From Strigamia acuminata (lineage: Eukaryota; Arthropoda; Chilopoda; Geophilomorpha; Linotaeniidae): a stretch of 64,000 nucleotides of DNA. Location: positions 4,154,001 through 4,218,000 of the forward strand of contig OX442322.1 in assembly GCA_949358305.1 (NCBI GenBank). The letters run 5' to 3'. The translations under genes and the position numbers were made by a program. The notes under the pieces are model-generated. The model was given only the letters and a program-made list of their open reading frames with translations, was not told where the DNA came from and searched no databases. Shown piece after piece: positions 20,012-28,689 of the stretch. Positions within the stretch are counted from its first letter, which is position 1. Every line of letters starts with the position of its first letter.

Positions 20012-20315
20012 CCGCTTCGGTACCACCGTACCGAGCTCGAAGTAGCTCCGAAAAGATAGGGCTCGACGGATCAAAGGCGGGATTGATCCGTGGCCCCACT
20101 CTTTCTCGCATTTTCCTGGGCAAACATTCGACCAGCGTCCTCGATCGGTCAAAGTATTCTTCGATCGCTCGGGAGTAGCGTAATCTCAGAGCCCAGACAT
20201 CGGTGTCCTCCTCTGGATACGCTAGCCGGATGAATTCTGGCATTGCTAGCCGGAAGATGTTGCCCTTGGTGGGCACTGTAGACGGCAGGGCGTCCCACGA
20301 TTGTAGCGGGTCGAC
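19704..20315 (-). CDS. Gy3 ORF3a, exon 2 (predicted)
   Basis: Downstream of a predicted acceptor (TTCAG, cut before 20315) the frame reads VDPLQSWDALPSTVPTKG, then LAYPEEDTDVWALRLRYSRAIEEYFDRSR, for 203 codons. It joins exon 1 in phase 0, giving about 244 residues. The part after about 20040 looks less protein-like than the overlapping ORF3b frame, so the native protein may switch frame (+1) into ORF3b, or this copy may carry an indel. Without splicing, a local ATG (MYLMLQVDPL) could serve as the start. Confidence 0.5.
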   Translation of the reverse strand, partial: VDPLQSWDALPSTVPTKGNIFRLAMPEFIRLAYPEEDTDVWALRLRYSRAIEEYFDRSRTLVECLPRKMRERVGPRINPAFDPSSPIFSELLRARYGGTEADEHTGLRWRNARRAETNRPRGDRSPRANGNQCRNTSFRTEWFLDGRNQRMVTRSLRRPPSNAVGAARQLYRHSSRDVAAASCRYPSERHTSQEAEETGLKLE

Positions 20316-20851
20316 CTGAAGCATTAAATACATTTTAATTTCGATGCCCTTTTTATAAATATTTGGAATAAAAAATTGCGAGATCGGCGGTGGCACCAAA
20401 ATTTCTTTCGGTTGTGGCCGCTCCTCTCCGTCCTGATTATTCGCAGGTCCGCGGTGTTTGGCCGCTGGTGTAGCTCAGTCTTTCTCTTGCTACCTTTTTT
20501 AGATTCAGGAGGTCCGCACAAGATAACGTCGCGTGATATAAAAAGAATCGGGTATATCATTTAAGCTTTTCTACTCGTATTTTAAGTTATTACGAGATTT
20601 TGACGTTACTTCGAAGTTTTAATTTTAAGTTTTAGCGACGCCATCTTGGCGAACAATTCCTTTGTCTGGGTTTGGAGATCAGAGATCTTCGAGCACAAAA
20701 AAGGTTTCCGCGCTCGAGCTCTGATTCTACCGAAATCAACAAAATAAATACAAAAAGAATTCATCAGTCAAGTTATCACGCGCCACAGTCCAACATGGTG
20801 TCGGATGTCGGCGGATTACATTTTCGATCTTACGGGAAGATCTTATGTTAC
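20316..20851 (-). other. Predicted intron of Gy3 ORF3a
   Basis: The donor is CAG|GTAACA at 20852/20851 and the acceptor is AATGCTTCAG|GTC at 20316/20315 (minus-strand sense), a 536-base GT-AG intron. Both exons meet between codons. The intron has in-frame stops directly after the donor (GTA ACA TAA), so the short exon-1 frame makes sense only if spliced. Confidence 0.5.
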
Positions 20852-20974
20852 CTGTAGTTGTTGTTGCTCCGGCTCATCCCAATCTTCTTCCTCCGCCTCG
20901 ATGACCAATCCTTCGCTCTCGTCTCTGGAGGACGAGGCGTCGGGGTTAATTCTCGGGTTGCGTCGATCAGCCAT
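20852..20974 (-). CDS. Gy3 ORF3a, exon 1 (predicted)
   Basis: An ATG-started frame of 41 codons (MADRRNPRINPDASSSRDES, then an acidic Glu/Asp/Gln-rich end) finishes exactly at a good splice donor. Its codon phase matches the acceptor at 20315. A possible upstream leader acceptor (CGTTTTCAG) lies at about 21013. Analogy with spliced 3' genes of retroviruses and env-bearing gypsy elements is inference. Confidence 0.5.
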
Positions 20975-21271
20975 CAAGTAAAAAATCTAATTATTCGTGA
21001 AGAAAAGAGGTTCTGAAAACGATTTCACGGGGAAATCGTCAGGAACGCGTGCTTCTCGTCCGAACAATCGGAAACGGAACTGATCGGCGCGGAGGATTGT
21101 GGGTCACGGACGCGTCTCGTACGGTACGAGATTTGTCCGTGTGAGCGTGGAGCTACGGGGACGACGCATGCGATCGAGCCGTGCGCATGTTACGCTACGG
21201 GGTTTCGACCGATACGTCATGTAATCTCGCTTTTCGATATTGACGGTGATAACTGCTGACGAAGCTCAGAC

Positions 21272-21361
21272 TTAGCCGAATTTTATGTCTCGACATGCGT
21301 TGCAGCTCTTGTAAGTGAATTTCTTCACCTTTACGACGCCGCAATCACATATTTTGACCAT
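21272..21361 (-). CDS. Small Cys-containing frame (29 aa) between pol and ORF3a
   Basis: ATG at 21361 starts MVKICDCGVVKVKKF and the frame ends DIKFG at TAA 21274-21272. It has two Cys pairs (CDC and CNAC) and several Lys, a layout that could bind a metal, but at this length chance is a real alternative. Confidence 0.25.
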   Translation of the reverse strand: MVKICDCGVVKVKKFTYKSCNACRDIKFG

Positions 21362-21372
21362 TTTCTTTCTTT

Positions 21373-21624
21373 CTAGTTTCTCCCGGTGATTTTTCCGTCC
21401 TGGATGAACGGATTTTTCGATTTTTGCAGTCGAAGGTTGCGTTTTTGCTCGCGAGTGGTATCGGCTCCCACTTGGTCGCTCATCTCCAATGTTGCGGTAT
21501 TGTTTACTTCTTCTAATTTTGTTTTTTCTTTTTCAGAAGTATTTTCTTCTGCTTCCTCCCTCTCCGAGACTGTTTGCTCCGCTTGATCGGGAGCGTCGGC
21601 GGGTTGGGATTCGGCGTCGAAAAA
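21373..21624 (-). other. Open tail after the Gy3 pol stop
   Basis: The pol frame stays open for about 83 codons after its TAA at 21627-21625. The translation is acidic and charged (SEREEAEENTSEKEKTKLEE, then basic NLRLQKSKN) and ends at TAG 21375-21373. The TAA may be the natural end of pol, or a nonsense change shortening it. Confidence 0.35.
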
Positions 21625-22017
21625 TTAATCATCGCCGTCTGTTTCTTCGCTAATTTCGCTGTTATTTCGGAATGTGTCGACCACTGTGCCACCCTGGCCG
21701 CTGTGTGTCTGACCTTCCACCCATATTTCCTGGCGAAATTCTGGTAAATATGGTTTTAATTCCCGGCCGTTGATCGACTGGAAATTTTTATTATCTGTTA
21801 ATCTGCGCAACTGGTAGGCGTTGCCGCCGTGTTCTGCCACAATTACATAGGGTCCGTCCCTTTTGTCAGCCAGACCTGCGGCGATGCCCCTTGCAGCATT
21901 TGATAATATGTGTGTCTCCTTCCACACTAGGTCGTTGACCTTAAAATTCGTGAACTCTAATTCTCTTTCTTTTTCTGCGACTCTTTCTCGCAGGTCAAAG
22001 ATGTGAGTCATCAGGTG
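21625..22017 (-). pseudogene. pol: Gy3 pol, integrase C-terminal part after an in-frame TAG
   Basis: The segment lies in the same frame as the main pol ORF, separated from it only by TAG 22020-22018. It has the usual gypsy integrase tail: a basic helical lead (DLRERVAEKERELEF), then FKVNDLVWKE, KRDGPYVIVAEHGGNAYQLRR and an acidic end. It would form the small beta-barrel that contacts DNA. Because it is clearly part of integrase, the TAG is best read as a nonsense mutation. Stop-codon read-through is a weaker alternative. Confidence 0.75.
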
Positions 22018-25000
22018 CTATGTGTCGGAAATTGTCTGTTCCAAGCGACATACGTACTCGTGTGGGTTAGCGGGGTCCAGGACATTCACTGCCTCCGCAA
22101 CTCGCTTGTCCCACGGCATTCTTAGTTCGCGGGCGAAATTAAGAAACGCCGGTGAGAAGTTGCGTGTTCTTGATACGGTGTAGCGAATGCTAAACGCTAT
22201 CTCACGTAGATACTCATCCCACCGATTGTGTACGTCGGTGAACACCGTCAAAGCGTATTTCACGTCTTTGTTTAGCCTTTCCACGGGGTTCGTTTGAGGA
22301 TTATAAGTGGAGATGTTTGAAATCTCTATCTTAAATTTCTTGCAGAACTCCTTGTATATTTTGGACCTGAATTGGGGCCCGTTATCGGAAATGAGCTTCC
22401 GGGGAAACCCAAATCGCAACGCCCCGTCGTAAAGACACTCGGCGATATTTTCCGCCGAGTGCTTCGCGAGGGCGTACAACTCGGGCCAACGGGTCGCTAC
22501 GTCCATAATTACAAGTATATACATGTTGCGGTTGCTTGTTGTGGGCTTGGGGCCCATCAAGTCAACACTCCAACAATCGAAGGGAGCGTAGGGGCCGAGA
22601 GACATTGCGTTTCTGGCCACTTTGTTGCGAGGTCGACATGCTTGGCACCAAGAGCAGTGACGAATAAATTTCGTTATTTTCTGGCGGGCTCCAGGCAAAA
22701 AAAAAATCTGCTTCACGCGGTACAATGTTCTTGCTATGCCGGCATGGCTGGCGAGTGGGTGCCCGTGCATCAGCCACAGCAGTCGTGTGTGTAGCGAGGC
22801 AGGCACCACTACTTTTATCGCGTTTCCCGCTCCGCTAAGGTCGTCCTGAAACGTCGGGTGGTATTTTAGTAACAGCCCGTCGTCGATCAGGTAGCTGGTA
22901 GCTTCCTTAGCGAACTGCTTTCTGCGATGGGGATTCGTCATGTTGGCTGGATATTCTCCTTCCTCTAGGAACCGAGTCATTATTTGACATTTGGCGTCGG
23001 TCGCGTGATGTTCGACGAACTCGAGTCTTGTTGGCGGCGCGTATTGCGTTTTCTTTTCTATTGTGACCGTGAAGGCTCGCAGCAGAGTTTTTGGGGCCTC
23101 ATGGGCGACCGGAGGTTTCGTCTCCGTGGTCGCGTCGGTCGTTCCAGCCGGCTGGTACGTCCGAGTCCAAAAACCGCAAAATGTCTTATCAGCGGGCTCC
23201 ATCACAGGCAATTCGTTCGCTTTACGGAGGCGCCAAATTCGTCTGGGCGTCGGACAATAAAGTAGACGTGAATCATCTTCGTCGTCGTCGTCTGGACCAT
23301 GGGGGTCGGACGCCGGGGCTCGTGATAAGGCGTCGGCCCCCTGATTGAACTTTCCGGGGCGATATGTTATTGTTATGTCGCATGTCTTAAGTTCAAGTTG
23401 CCACCTGGCGAGTCTGCCGGATGGTTCTTCTAACTTCATCAACCAGCTTAATGCTTGATGATCGGTTTGCACTTCGAAATTTGTGTATTCTAGGTAGTCA
23501 CGAAACTTTCGAACGGCCCATATCACGGCTAGGCATTCTAATTCTGTAGCCGTGTAGTTTTTCTCGGCGCCCTGTATTTTTCGGCTTATGAACATACAGG
23601 GTACTTCTTGCTCTATTCCGTTATACGTGTGTTTTTGCAAGAGGGCTGCTCCCAAGCCAACTCGGCTGGCGTCATTGTGCAGTACGAACGGTCGGTTTAG
23701 ATCAGGTAACGGCATTTTGTCGACGTCGGCCAACATTTGCTTTATGCCGCTGAAGGCGGCCTCGCATTCGGCCGTCCATGCGAACTCGCGGTCGGTTCGC
23801 AGTAGGTCCGTTACGGGCGCAGCTACTTCGGCTAAATTGGGAAGCAGCCGGCCAAAAAAATTAATCATTCCCATGAATCTTCGGACACCCTTGATATCCT
23901 CGGGTGCCGGGAATCCGTTTATTGCTCGTACTTTTTCGGGATCAATGGCGATCCCTTCAACTCCGATGCGATAGCCTAGGAAGGCAAGTTTCTTTCTACA
24001 GAACTTGCTCTTTCCGGGGTGAACGTGGAGTCCCGCTTTGGCCAAACGGGAGACTACTTGGTCGATGTGCGCTATGTGCTCCTCAAAAGTATCTGACGCG
24101 ATAATGATATCGTCGAGATAAGCCCATACGAAATCATGCAACATGTCTCCGAGGACGCTCTCGATTAACTTTTGAAATGTGCTTGGTGCGTTCACTAGTC
24201 CGAATGGCATCACGTTAAACATTAATCGCCCTATAGGCGAGTAAAACGCTGTCTTTAGCTTATCTTCTGGTCGGAGTTCGACCTGCCAATACCCTTTTGA
24301 CAGGTCCATGGTGGTTACCCAATTAAATGGAGCCAGCTCACGGAGAATCGCTTCGATGGAGGGCATCTGTATCGGATCTATCACCGTTATCGCATTGAGC
24401 AGGCGGTAGTCGATACACAAGCGAGGCTCGGAGCCGGGTCGCATTACTAGGACGATCCGCATCGCGTATTCGCCCAATGCTTCTGTGACGATGCCTTTAT
24501 CTAGCATGTCTTGACACATCTGGGTTACTATGTCCCGTTTTTGGGGATTCATCCCCTTGTATGGCACGCGAATCGGCTTGTCCGTGGTCAGCACAATTTC
24601 GTGTACGGCTTCGGTCGTTCTTCCGGGCGTTTTAGTGAGGATCCGTTCGTTGTTGCGAAGTACTCGTCTCAGCAACGATGCCTCGTTGACTTGTAGAGCG
24701 GCTTCCTCGACTAACGTGTCCACCATGTTGCTTCTTTGCAACTCCAGAGCGAATGCTACGAAATCGTAGTCCTGTACGAATTTCCGCAATCCTCTCTCGT
24801 ATTCCTCCTTATCTCGGGCCTCGTCCAGTAATTTTTGGGGTATCACTGGAGCGGTCCTTTCACCTTCGGGGCTTATCCAGTTCCACGATCTCGTTATTGG
24901 ATTTGGCTGTATTTTTAGTTTGGCCATGATGTCCATTTCGAGGAGGAACACCTTGTCGTGGGATGGTAGCGCCAGGAAGGGGTGGGATAGGTTCCCTCCC

Positions 25001-25511
25001 TTCCAATCGATGGTGATCTTTATTACGCCTCTGGGCTTTACATAGCCATTAGCCGTGAGTAATTCCACATTCTCATTTACTTTCATCATTTTATATTCGA
25101 TGTCTAAGCTTTCGACTAGATCTTCGGATATGAAAGAACGATCCGCTCCGGAATCTAATAGTCCCAGTAACTTTTGGTTCTCAATCGTCACTGCCAACAT
25201 GCAGAGCGTCTCGCAATGCGACTTCGAGACGTTGCAGTGAAATACTCGCAGTTTCTGTGGTACGACGTCCAGGTCAAACGGGAGTTCGGCCCAACTGTCG
25301 TCTGTCTTGGTCTTAGTTTTCACTTGCATGCCTCTCAGTGTCACTTTTTCTTCCTTCTCCGGTGCGGACTGGGCTCGGTCCTTGATCTGAGCGTCAAGTA
25401 TGGCGTGACCGGCAGGTCCAGTATGGAATTTCTTTTTCTTGGTTGTTTCCTCGGCTTTCGCAGACGAAGTCGATTCTATTTCTTCAACGACGCCTGCGCT
25501 TGGCAGTTTTT
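22018..25511 (-). CDS. pol: Gy3 Pol: protease, reverse transcriptase, RNase H, integrase
   Basis: The pol frame is open from the slippery site, through a basic/acidic linker, to TAG 22020-22018. The first ATG-like in-frame start (near 25344) is not needed if translation arrives by -1 frameshift. Aspartic protease shows LGLLDSGADRSFISEDL. Reverse transcriptase has LCIDYRLLN, MDLSKGYWQVEL, MPFGLVNAPSTFQ and catalytic WAYLDDIIIAS. RNase H has LHNDASRVGLGAALL, TATELECLAVIWA and TDHQALSWL. Integrase has the zinc module (HGHPLASHAGIART, CSWCQAC) and Asp in WSVDLMGPKP, Asp in ISDNGPQF and Glu in NPVERLNKD. All catalytic residues are present. The integrase tail continues after the stop. Confidence 0.93.
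25459..25498 (-). promoter_or_regulatory. Predicted frameshift-stimulating hairpin of Gy3
   Basis: In minus-strand sense CGCAG (25498-25494) pairs with CTGCG (25463-25459), and GTCGTT (25491-25486) pairs with AA-CGAC (25475-25469) with one bulged T. The loop contains the gag stop. The stem begins seven bases after the slippery heptamer. Confidence 0.5.
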
Positions 25512-26777
25512 TGCCAGGGCGATATTTAATTCGGCCATCATCTTTATCATAGTCTGCGCCTCACTATTTACTTTGGCCGTTTTTTTGCATTTGTCTGAAT
25601 AATGGCCATATTCTCCGCAGCTGTAACATTTGACGTTACTTCTGTCGCCCGTGGGTGTGAAACCCAGTTTCTTCAGGACGAATGCTGTCGGGAATCGTCT
25701 TTTTGTGCCCAGCGCTCCTTTTTCTTTCGTTGCGCGGGCGTGAGCTCTGAATTGGGTGATGGCTAGCGCTCGGTGCGCGTGATGTAGGTATGGGCCTTGG
25801 TCGTCGCACCCCGTCGATAGGTTCTCGAGGTGCTCGTGCATGGCTTCCTCATCGCTGGATTCTTCTGCCGCTTCGGCGACTGTCACGGGGGGTGACGTCT
25901 CTTCTGTTTTCACCGGGGTGGCTAATTCAGTCGAGGTCACCTGCATCGCCGTGGTCGTCGGGGCTTTCTTTGGGGCAGCGATCGGGTTGCTTGGGAGCGT
26001 TATACCGGTTTTTGGTGTTAACGTCCGTCCCGAGGACGCCTCAGTGAGGCTCATTATGCCGCTGAGGTATTCGCTCGGTCTCATCAGGTTCTCGGAAGCT
26101 TTGTGGCGTTCGGCGCTGGTTATCAGTCGTTTTTCGTGGGCTTTCGCCTCCTCGGGTGGCAGTGAGGCGTAGTACCGCTGCTCTATTTCCAACGTATTGG
26201 TCAGGAGATAATTGCTGACGTCTCGGTAGTCGCCAGGCCGGGGGGCGCGCATGTCCAGCAATATTCGTTGTGAATGCGCTGACAAGCCCCCGTAGAAAAT
26301 CATCGTGAACCCGGCAGGGTTAATTTCGTACGGTGCTCGGGCGAAGAGTAATTTTGCTCGGGCGTCATAATCGGCGAGTGTCTCGCCTGGGGCTTGACGT
26401 AGGCCGCGCAATTTGTTGCTGATCTCGTCTGGTGTCTCGCCGTATCGAAGGTCGAAGCGGACGAGAAAGTCGTCCCAGGTCGAATTTTTCAGTCCTTGGT
26501 ACCACTCGCGGGCTGATCCAGTGGTTAGTTCCACTAGGCCGTGCGTAAGCATATCGACGACGGTCGCCTTTGTAGCTTTCTTGATTCTCATTACTTCGTC
26601 GAGGAAGCGGTCTTCCGCTTTCCACAAACCGTCGAATCGCGTCTGTACGTAGTGTTGCCAGCGGATGTTGCCCGTGGCTTCGGCAGCGGGTTCATTACGT
26701 ACGCTATATTTGCGTTTGACTCTTTCACCGGCACGGTTATGTTCGTCGCCTGGGTGGCCTAAGTCGATTCCTTCCCT
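25476..26777 (-). CDS. gag: Gy3 Gag, capsid and nucleocapsid part
   Basis: This is the last and best-preserved segment of the gag frame. It has the gypsy capsid signature (VELTTGSAREWYQGLKNSTW, then FLVRFDLRYG and LRQAPGETLADYDARAKLLF) and a single CCHC zinc knuckle, CYSCGEYGHYSDKC, for RNA binding. It ends with a polar tail and the frameshift site. It follows an in-frame TGA (26780-26778) with no ATG at that point, so it was probably made as the C-terminal part of the long Gag that starts at 28595. Confidence 0.88.
   Translation of the reverse strand, partial: REGIDLGHPGDEHNRAGERVKRKYSVRNEPAAEATGNIRWQHYVQTRFDGLWKAEDRFLDEVMRIKKATKATVVDMLTHGLVELTTGSAREWYQGLKNSTWDDFLVRFDLRYGETPDEISNKLRGLRQAPGETLADYDARAKLLFARAPYEINPAGFTMIFYGGLSAHSQRILLDMRAPRPGDYRDVSNYLLTNTLEIEQRYYASLPPEEAKAHEKRLITSAERHKASENLMRPSEYLSGIMSLTEASSGRTLTPKTGITLPSNPIAAPKKAPTTTAMQVTSTELATPVKTEETSPPVTVAEAAEESSDEEAMHEHLENLSTGCDDQGPYLHHAHRALAITQFRAHARATKEKGALGTKRRFPTAFVLKKLGFTPTGDRSNVKCYSCGEYGHYSDKCKKTAKVNSEAQTMIKMMAELNIALAKNCQAQASLKK
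25506..25512 (-). promoter_or_regulatory. -1 ribosomal frameshift heptamer A AAA AAC (gag-pol, Gy3)
   Basis: In the gag frame the codons are GCA AAA AAC, so the heptamer has the canonical X XXY YYZ phase. The pol frame is -1 and open from here on. The gag stop TAG is at 25478-25476, about 28 bases downstream. Confidence 0.8.
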
Positions 26778-27212
26778 TCAGAAAGAGTTCAGTAAGGCAC
26801 GTCCCAGTTCAGCCATGGTATAGCGTCAGCCAGCAGAGTCTTGGAAATTCCCTTCTCCCGTGGAAGGGCGAGAGCTGCGTGAAGATTGGTCAGAGGCATT
26901 CGGTCGGTCCGAGTGGCGTTGGTCGCCACCTCGGCTCCCTTGGTGGGGTCTGGAGGACGGCTGGCTGTGGTCGTCGCCGTCTGATGAATCAGAGGGGTCG
27001 GAAGGATCGCCTGGTGGACGGTCTCTCGGTCCTCTCGGGGGGACTTCTTCGCCACCCCGTGATTTCTTCGAGCCTCCGGAGGGCGGCGGCTCCTTTCCGT
27101 CGCTGTTCCCGTAAAAAGAATGCCAGCTGTTTTCTTCACTTTCTGGGCGTTCGCGGTCCTTATTCGCGTTCTTTTTGTTGAGTAACGCGTTAATCGCGGC
27201 GCTTCTTTCGGA
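26778..27212 (-). pseudogene. gag: Gy3 gag, middle segments between in-frame TGA codons
   Basis: The frame of the upstream and downstream gag pieces runs through here with TGA at 27215-27213, 26828-26826 and 26780-26778. The translation between them is polar and low-complexity (GGDQRHSD, SDPSDSSDGDDHSQ), as expected for a Gag linker. Reading one frame across all three stops is more economical than assuming separate genes. Confidence 0.55.
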
Positions 27213-28595
27213 TCATTTCAAGGGGTTACAGTTCCTGGATTTCTTGTCCGGTTGGTCGTCTTCCTGCGACTTCCTTTTTTTTGTTTCGACGTTGGAACCG
27301 CTGCTGGGCTCTTTGTCCACTTTCGGGTCCTCCTTTTTATTCCTCTCCGAAACGTCCTGCTCGTACTCTCTCTGGAATTTCTCTGTTTCCTTTTCCCATT
27401 TTTCGGCTTCCCATCGTTTTTGTTCGTCAATTATTGCTTTTTTCTTAGCTTGGTACTCGTCGGTCCATCTGTCCCGTTCCCATTCTTCCTGCTCTCGAAG
27501 AAATTGTTCTTTTTCTCTCTTTGCTTTTTCGGCTTTTATCCTTTCGTGGTACTGTTCTTCCCACTTCTGGTGTTGCCGCTGAGCTTCTTCTCTTAGTTTC
27601 TGCAATTTCTCGGCTTTTCGTTGGGCCAAGAGGGCTCGGAATTGTTCTTCGTAGTCCTGGGCTTCTCTGTGCCTTCCTTCTACTGTATTATTCCATTCTC
27701 TTCGTATTTTTGCTTCCTGCTCTTCCCTTATCTCCTGCACCATTTCTTCCGTCCTTTCCGTGGTCCTTTTTTCACGCTGTAGTCGTTCCTCTTCCTCGTT
27801 CCAGAGTTCTCTCCTCTCAGCGCTTACTCTACGTTGGCGGTTTATTGTTTCTTGTCTCGCTTCTTCGCGGGCTTTTTTCCGTGATTCGTGAAGGGCTTTG
27901 TGAGGGTCGGGGACGAAGTTACCTACGTCACTCGGCGTTTCTTGCGATACAGGCGTCTCCGCCGCTGGTCTTGCGACTGGCGTCGGGGCCTGGGCCGTGC
28001 AAATTGCTTTTGTGAGTATAGCAATCGAGTCCCAGACTGACGTTCCCGGCGGAATATCGGTTTCCGCTTTCAGTCGGGCTGCTTGTTGCGATAGATGAAT
28101 TAAATGAGCTACCTCGGGGGAAACAGGGACAGGTGTCACCGAGGCACGGGAGGCCATCGGGGTCCCGCTCGTGTTTCTCGCCGGCGTTTCGTTCAGGGGG
28201 GCAGATGTTCGATCCGACGTTGGCGATGGGTTGGTGCCAACTGTTTTTGTTAGCTTCGGAGCTTTTTGGGCCTCCTCTGCTATTAATATCGGCACTCGTC
28301 CTGTTGTTGTATCGCGAATTTCTTCTTGATTTTCCAGGACTTCCGTATCGGTATCTTCGACGGAGGGCATATCTGAGGAGAGCGGCTCTCGCTCGGGCTC
28401 GGTTAGGGCCTCGAGCGAAGCAGCTGCTTCCTCTTTCTGCGCCTTCGCTTTCCTTCGATTCGCTCGGGCTTTTGCCTTCGCGGATGGTTTGGGAACCGGG
28501 CCGCCCGACCTTAGGTTATAATCGGAGGTCCGTTTTCCCTTTTCGAGCGTTGGTCGCTCGTTATTAGACGCGGATTGTTCGTCTTGGTCTGACAT
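27213..28595 (-). CDS. gag: Gy3 Gag, N-terminal region with long coiled coil
   Basis: ATG at 28595 (MSDQDEQSASNNERPTLEKG) is the first after the LTR and primer site. The N-terminal 70 residues are basic (KAKARANRRKAKAQ), and an acidic, Ser/Thr-rich linker follows. From roughly residue 230 to 420 the sequence is almost only Glu, Arg, Lys, Gln and Trp (EEERLQREKRTTERTEEMVQ), a strong candidate for a long alpha-helical coiled coil. The frame stops at TGA 27215-27213 after 460 codons and then continues into the capsid segment. As one frame the whole Gag would be about 1,040 codons, large for gypsy elements. Confidence 0.75.
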   Translation of the reverse strand: MSDQDEQSASNNERPTLEKGKRTSDYNLRSGGPVPKPSAKAKARANRRKAKAQKEEAAASLEALTEPEREPLSSDMPSVEDTDTEVLENQEEIRDTTTGRVPILIAEEAQKAPKLTKTVGTNPSPTSDRTSAPLNETPARNTSGTPMASRASVTPVPVSPEVAHLIHLSQQAARLKAETDIPPGTSVWDSIAILTKAICTAQAPTPVARPAAETPVSQETPSDVGNFVPDPHKALHESRKKAREEARQETINRQRRVSAERRELWNEEEERLQREKRTTERTEEMVQEIREEQEAKIRREWNNTVEGRHREAQDYEEQFRALLAQRKAEKLQKLREEAQRQHQKWEEQYHERIKAEKAKREKEQFLREQEEWERDRWTDEYQAKKKAIIDEQKRWEAEKWEKETEKFQREYEQDVSERNKKEDPKVDKEPSSGSNVETKKRKSQEDDQPDKKSRNCNPLK

Positions 28596-28669
28596 TTTTT
28601 GAGTAATTCTTCGATTTGGGTTATTATATTAAACGAGAGATCACAAGTTCAGTTGAGATTTATTTAAAA

Positions 28670-28687
28670 ATCCCGGACGGGCCCCCA
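28670..28687 (-). promoter_or_regulatory. Gy3 primer binding site, tRNA-Pro type
   Basis: Minus-strand TGGGGGCCCGTCCGGGAT starts two bases after the LTR. It matches the tRNA-Pro-complementary site known from murine-type retroviruses at 17 of 18 positions (from memory). Confidence 0.75.
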
Positions 28688-28689
28688 CG

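Noticed and set aside
18539-20399. Gy3 3' frames as an envelope (errantivirus-like) gene
   Set aside because: No signal peptide, fusion peptide, cleavage site or transmembrane span is visible in any of the frames.
22018-22020. Programmed read-through of the Gy3 pol TAG
   Set aside because: The downstream bases do not fit known read-through contexts I recall and the position within integrase makes a nonsense mutation more likely.
27521-28567. Plus-strand frames (164 and 144 codons) opposite Gy3 gag
   Set aside because: Shadows of the Glu/Lys/Arg-rich gag coiled coil, whose complement is rich in Leu/Phe/Ser codons and poor in stops; the apparent hydrophobicity is a strand artefact.
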